Source: Phycisphaerales bacterium
GTDB taxonomy: Bacteria > Planctomycetota > Phycisphaerae > Phycisphaerales > SM1A02
Reading direction: 5' to 3'
Length of the DNA: 64,000 nt
NCBI GenBank assembly: GCA_007693845.1
Contig: RECV01000142.1
Coordinates: 1-64,000, forward strand
Positions 63,195 to 64,000 of this stretch are shown one piece after another. The notes beneath the pieces were generated by a model, which was given only the letters and a program-made list of their open reading frames with translations, did not search any database and was not told the origin of the DNA. The first letter of the stretch is position 1. Each line of letters starts with the position of its first letter. Made by a program: the position numbers and the translations under genes.

Positions 63195-63200
63195 AGGTTA
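63195..63200 (-). promoter_or_regulatory. Weak -10-like TAACCT, leaderless candidate
   Basis: On the minus strand TAACCT ends six bases before ATG 63188. It matches the consensus at only three bases, so it counts mainly through its position. Confidence 0.25.
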
Positions 63201-63291
63201 CTCGCGTCCGACAGCGCGGACCAGCCGCGCTGGAGTCGACGTGATCAGATCGAAGCGTCCGGTGAATCAAATCCGCGCTGTTGTCACTCCC

Positions 63292-64000
63292 TCACCACAT
63301 CAGGATCCGCAGGAAGTTGGAATAGTTGTCCGTCCAGAGCACACGATCATCGACGAGGCGTAACGGCTGCCAGTTCGATCCGCGCACGCCGCGACGGAGT
63401 TCGCGGACATCCTCATCATCCCGCGCCAGCACGACCCACCTTGAAACCTGGCGGCCGGTACGGTCGGTTTCTTCCGGCGTGATCGAGGTGTCGCGGTTCA
63501 CGTACGCGACGAGGTCCAGTTGTTCCGCGATCGCCGCCAGAACCGGCTCAAGATCAAGGTATCGATTCGAAATGTGCAGTGCGATCAAGCCGTCATCTGC
63601 AATGGTGCGCAGATACGCCTCGATCGCTTCAAGCGTGACGAGGTGAACGGGAATCGAGTCGCTGCTGAACGCATCGATGACGAGCAGGTCGAACGTGCCG
63701 TCATCGACTTCCGCCAGCGTGAGGCGCGCATCGCCGAGCGTGGTTTCGATCACCGCGCCGCGCTCTCTGGCTTCACTCAGATACGTGAAGTACCGCGTGT
63801 CCTCCGCGATGCGGCGCACCGTCGGATCAATCTCGAAAAAGTGCATGCGCTGGCCCGGCTCGGCATACGCGGCCAGCGCACCGACGCCGAGCCCGACCAG
63901 ACCGATGTTTCGGTACGTGCGCTCTTCGGTCCGGCTTCGAAAGACGTGGCCGATCGGTCCGTCCGGATGGTAATACGTCAGCGGTTCGCGCGGTCGAATC
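63292..64000 (-). CDS. Spermidine-synthase-like protein, cut by the window edge
   Basis: The C-terminal 235 residues or so of a gene that enters from the right edge; the frame is open to base 64000 with no start codon needed. The Rossmann core is visible: IGLVGLGVGALAAYA (nucleotide loop), MHFFEIDPTVRRIA (acidic residue), TTLGDARLTLAE and DLLVIDAFSSDSIPVHLVT. This fits the fused spermidine synthase/SpeE-like group, where the missing N-terminus is usually membrane-spanning. The core differs clearly from the relative at 10930-13494, so they are not recent duplicates. The reaction is unproven. Confidence 0.8.
   Translation of the reverse strand, partial: IRPREPLTYYHPDGPIGHVFRSRTEERTYRNIGLVGLGVGALAAYAEPGQRMHFFEIDPTVRRIAEDTRYFTYLSEARERGAVIETTLGDARLTLAEVDDGTFDLLVIDAFSSDSIPVHLVTLEAIEAYLRTIADDGLIALHISNRYLDLEPVLAAIAEQLDLVAYVNRDTSITPEETDRTGRQVSRWVVLARDDEDVRELRRGVRGSNWQPLRLVDDRVLWTDNYSNFLRILMW

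Noticed and set aside
1-64000. CRISPR arrays, insertion sequences, phage genes, tRNA or rRNA genes
   Set aside because: None was seen: no regularly spaced repeats, no transposase or integrase frames, and no cloverleaf-like intergenic sequence. The excisionase-type HTH at 60804-61403 belongs to a receiver fusion, not to a mobile element.

Overview
The window is 64 kb of GC-rich bacterial chromosome, densely packed with mostly housekeeping genes. No gene-free stretch exceeds about 250 bases. I saw no rRNA, tRNA, insertion sequence, prophage or CRISPR array. The gene set suggests a planctomycete, most likely class Phycisphaerae. The clues are a membrane protein carrying a CPKCWYDLS/CTEC zinc ribbon of the type common in that class, an excisionase-type HTH fused to a receiver, a tricorn-like protease with an acidic linker, a YHS-like motif inside an OPT transporter, a short adenylate kinase, Rex, and a biosynthetic SpeA. 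This assignment is inference from protein style; no rRNA is present to confirm it.

Layout. 1-7 kb: M3 oligopeptidase, VOC dioxygenase-like protein, PAP2 phosphatase, LolD/MacB-type ABC pair and an exported DUF3299-like protein. 7-13.5 kb: a very large tricorn-type protease with a structured mRNA leader and an intrinsic terminator, facing a membrane-anchored spermidine-synthase-like protein. 13.5-20 kb: multi-PAS/GAF histidine kinase, gmk, and an OPT transporter with a coupled small membrane protein. 20-25 kb: MFS transporter, a type III polyketide synthase/FAD oxidoreductase pair and alr. 25-38 kb: DEAD-box helicase, lipoprotein hydrolase, small zinc protein, adk, gpmI, YggS-type PLP protein, rex/metF (divergent), speA, methyltransferase, polyprenyl synthase. 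38-41 kb: REC-GGDEF with a dedicated HPt protein, a GbsR-like regulator coupled to an unknown protein, and a DciA-like gene. 41-57 kb: cstA, DUF2071, lipoprotein, recQ, zinc-ribbon membrane protein, MoxR ATPase, sugar isomerase, HD-GYP protein, mgtE and dnaE. 57-64 kb: a three-gene signalling block (receiver-GAF, HDOD-histidine kinase, HTH-receiver), then tsaB with a metallophosphatase and the edge of a second spermidine-synthase-like gene.

Genes working together: the REC-GGDEF/HPt pair and the HD-GYP protein would make and break c-di-GMP. The 57-61 kb block looks like a self-contained phosphorelay with a DNA-binding output. The FAD oxidoreductase and type III PKS overlap by four bases and probably make and modify one small polyketide.

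The most striking signal outside genes is positional. At least eleven genes have a TANNNT (-10-like) hexamer ending 6-8 bases before the start codon, with no Shine-Dalgarno, so transcription would begin at or next to the start codon (leaderless mRNAs). Other genes here have clear Shine-Dalgarno sites, so two modes of initiation seem to coexist. This signal also helps choose several start codons.
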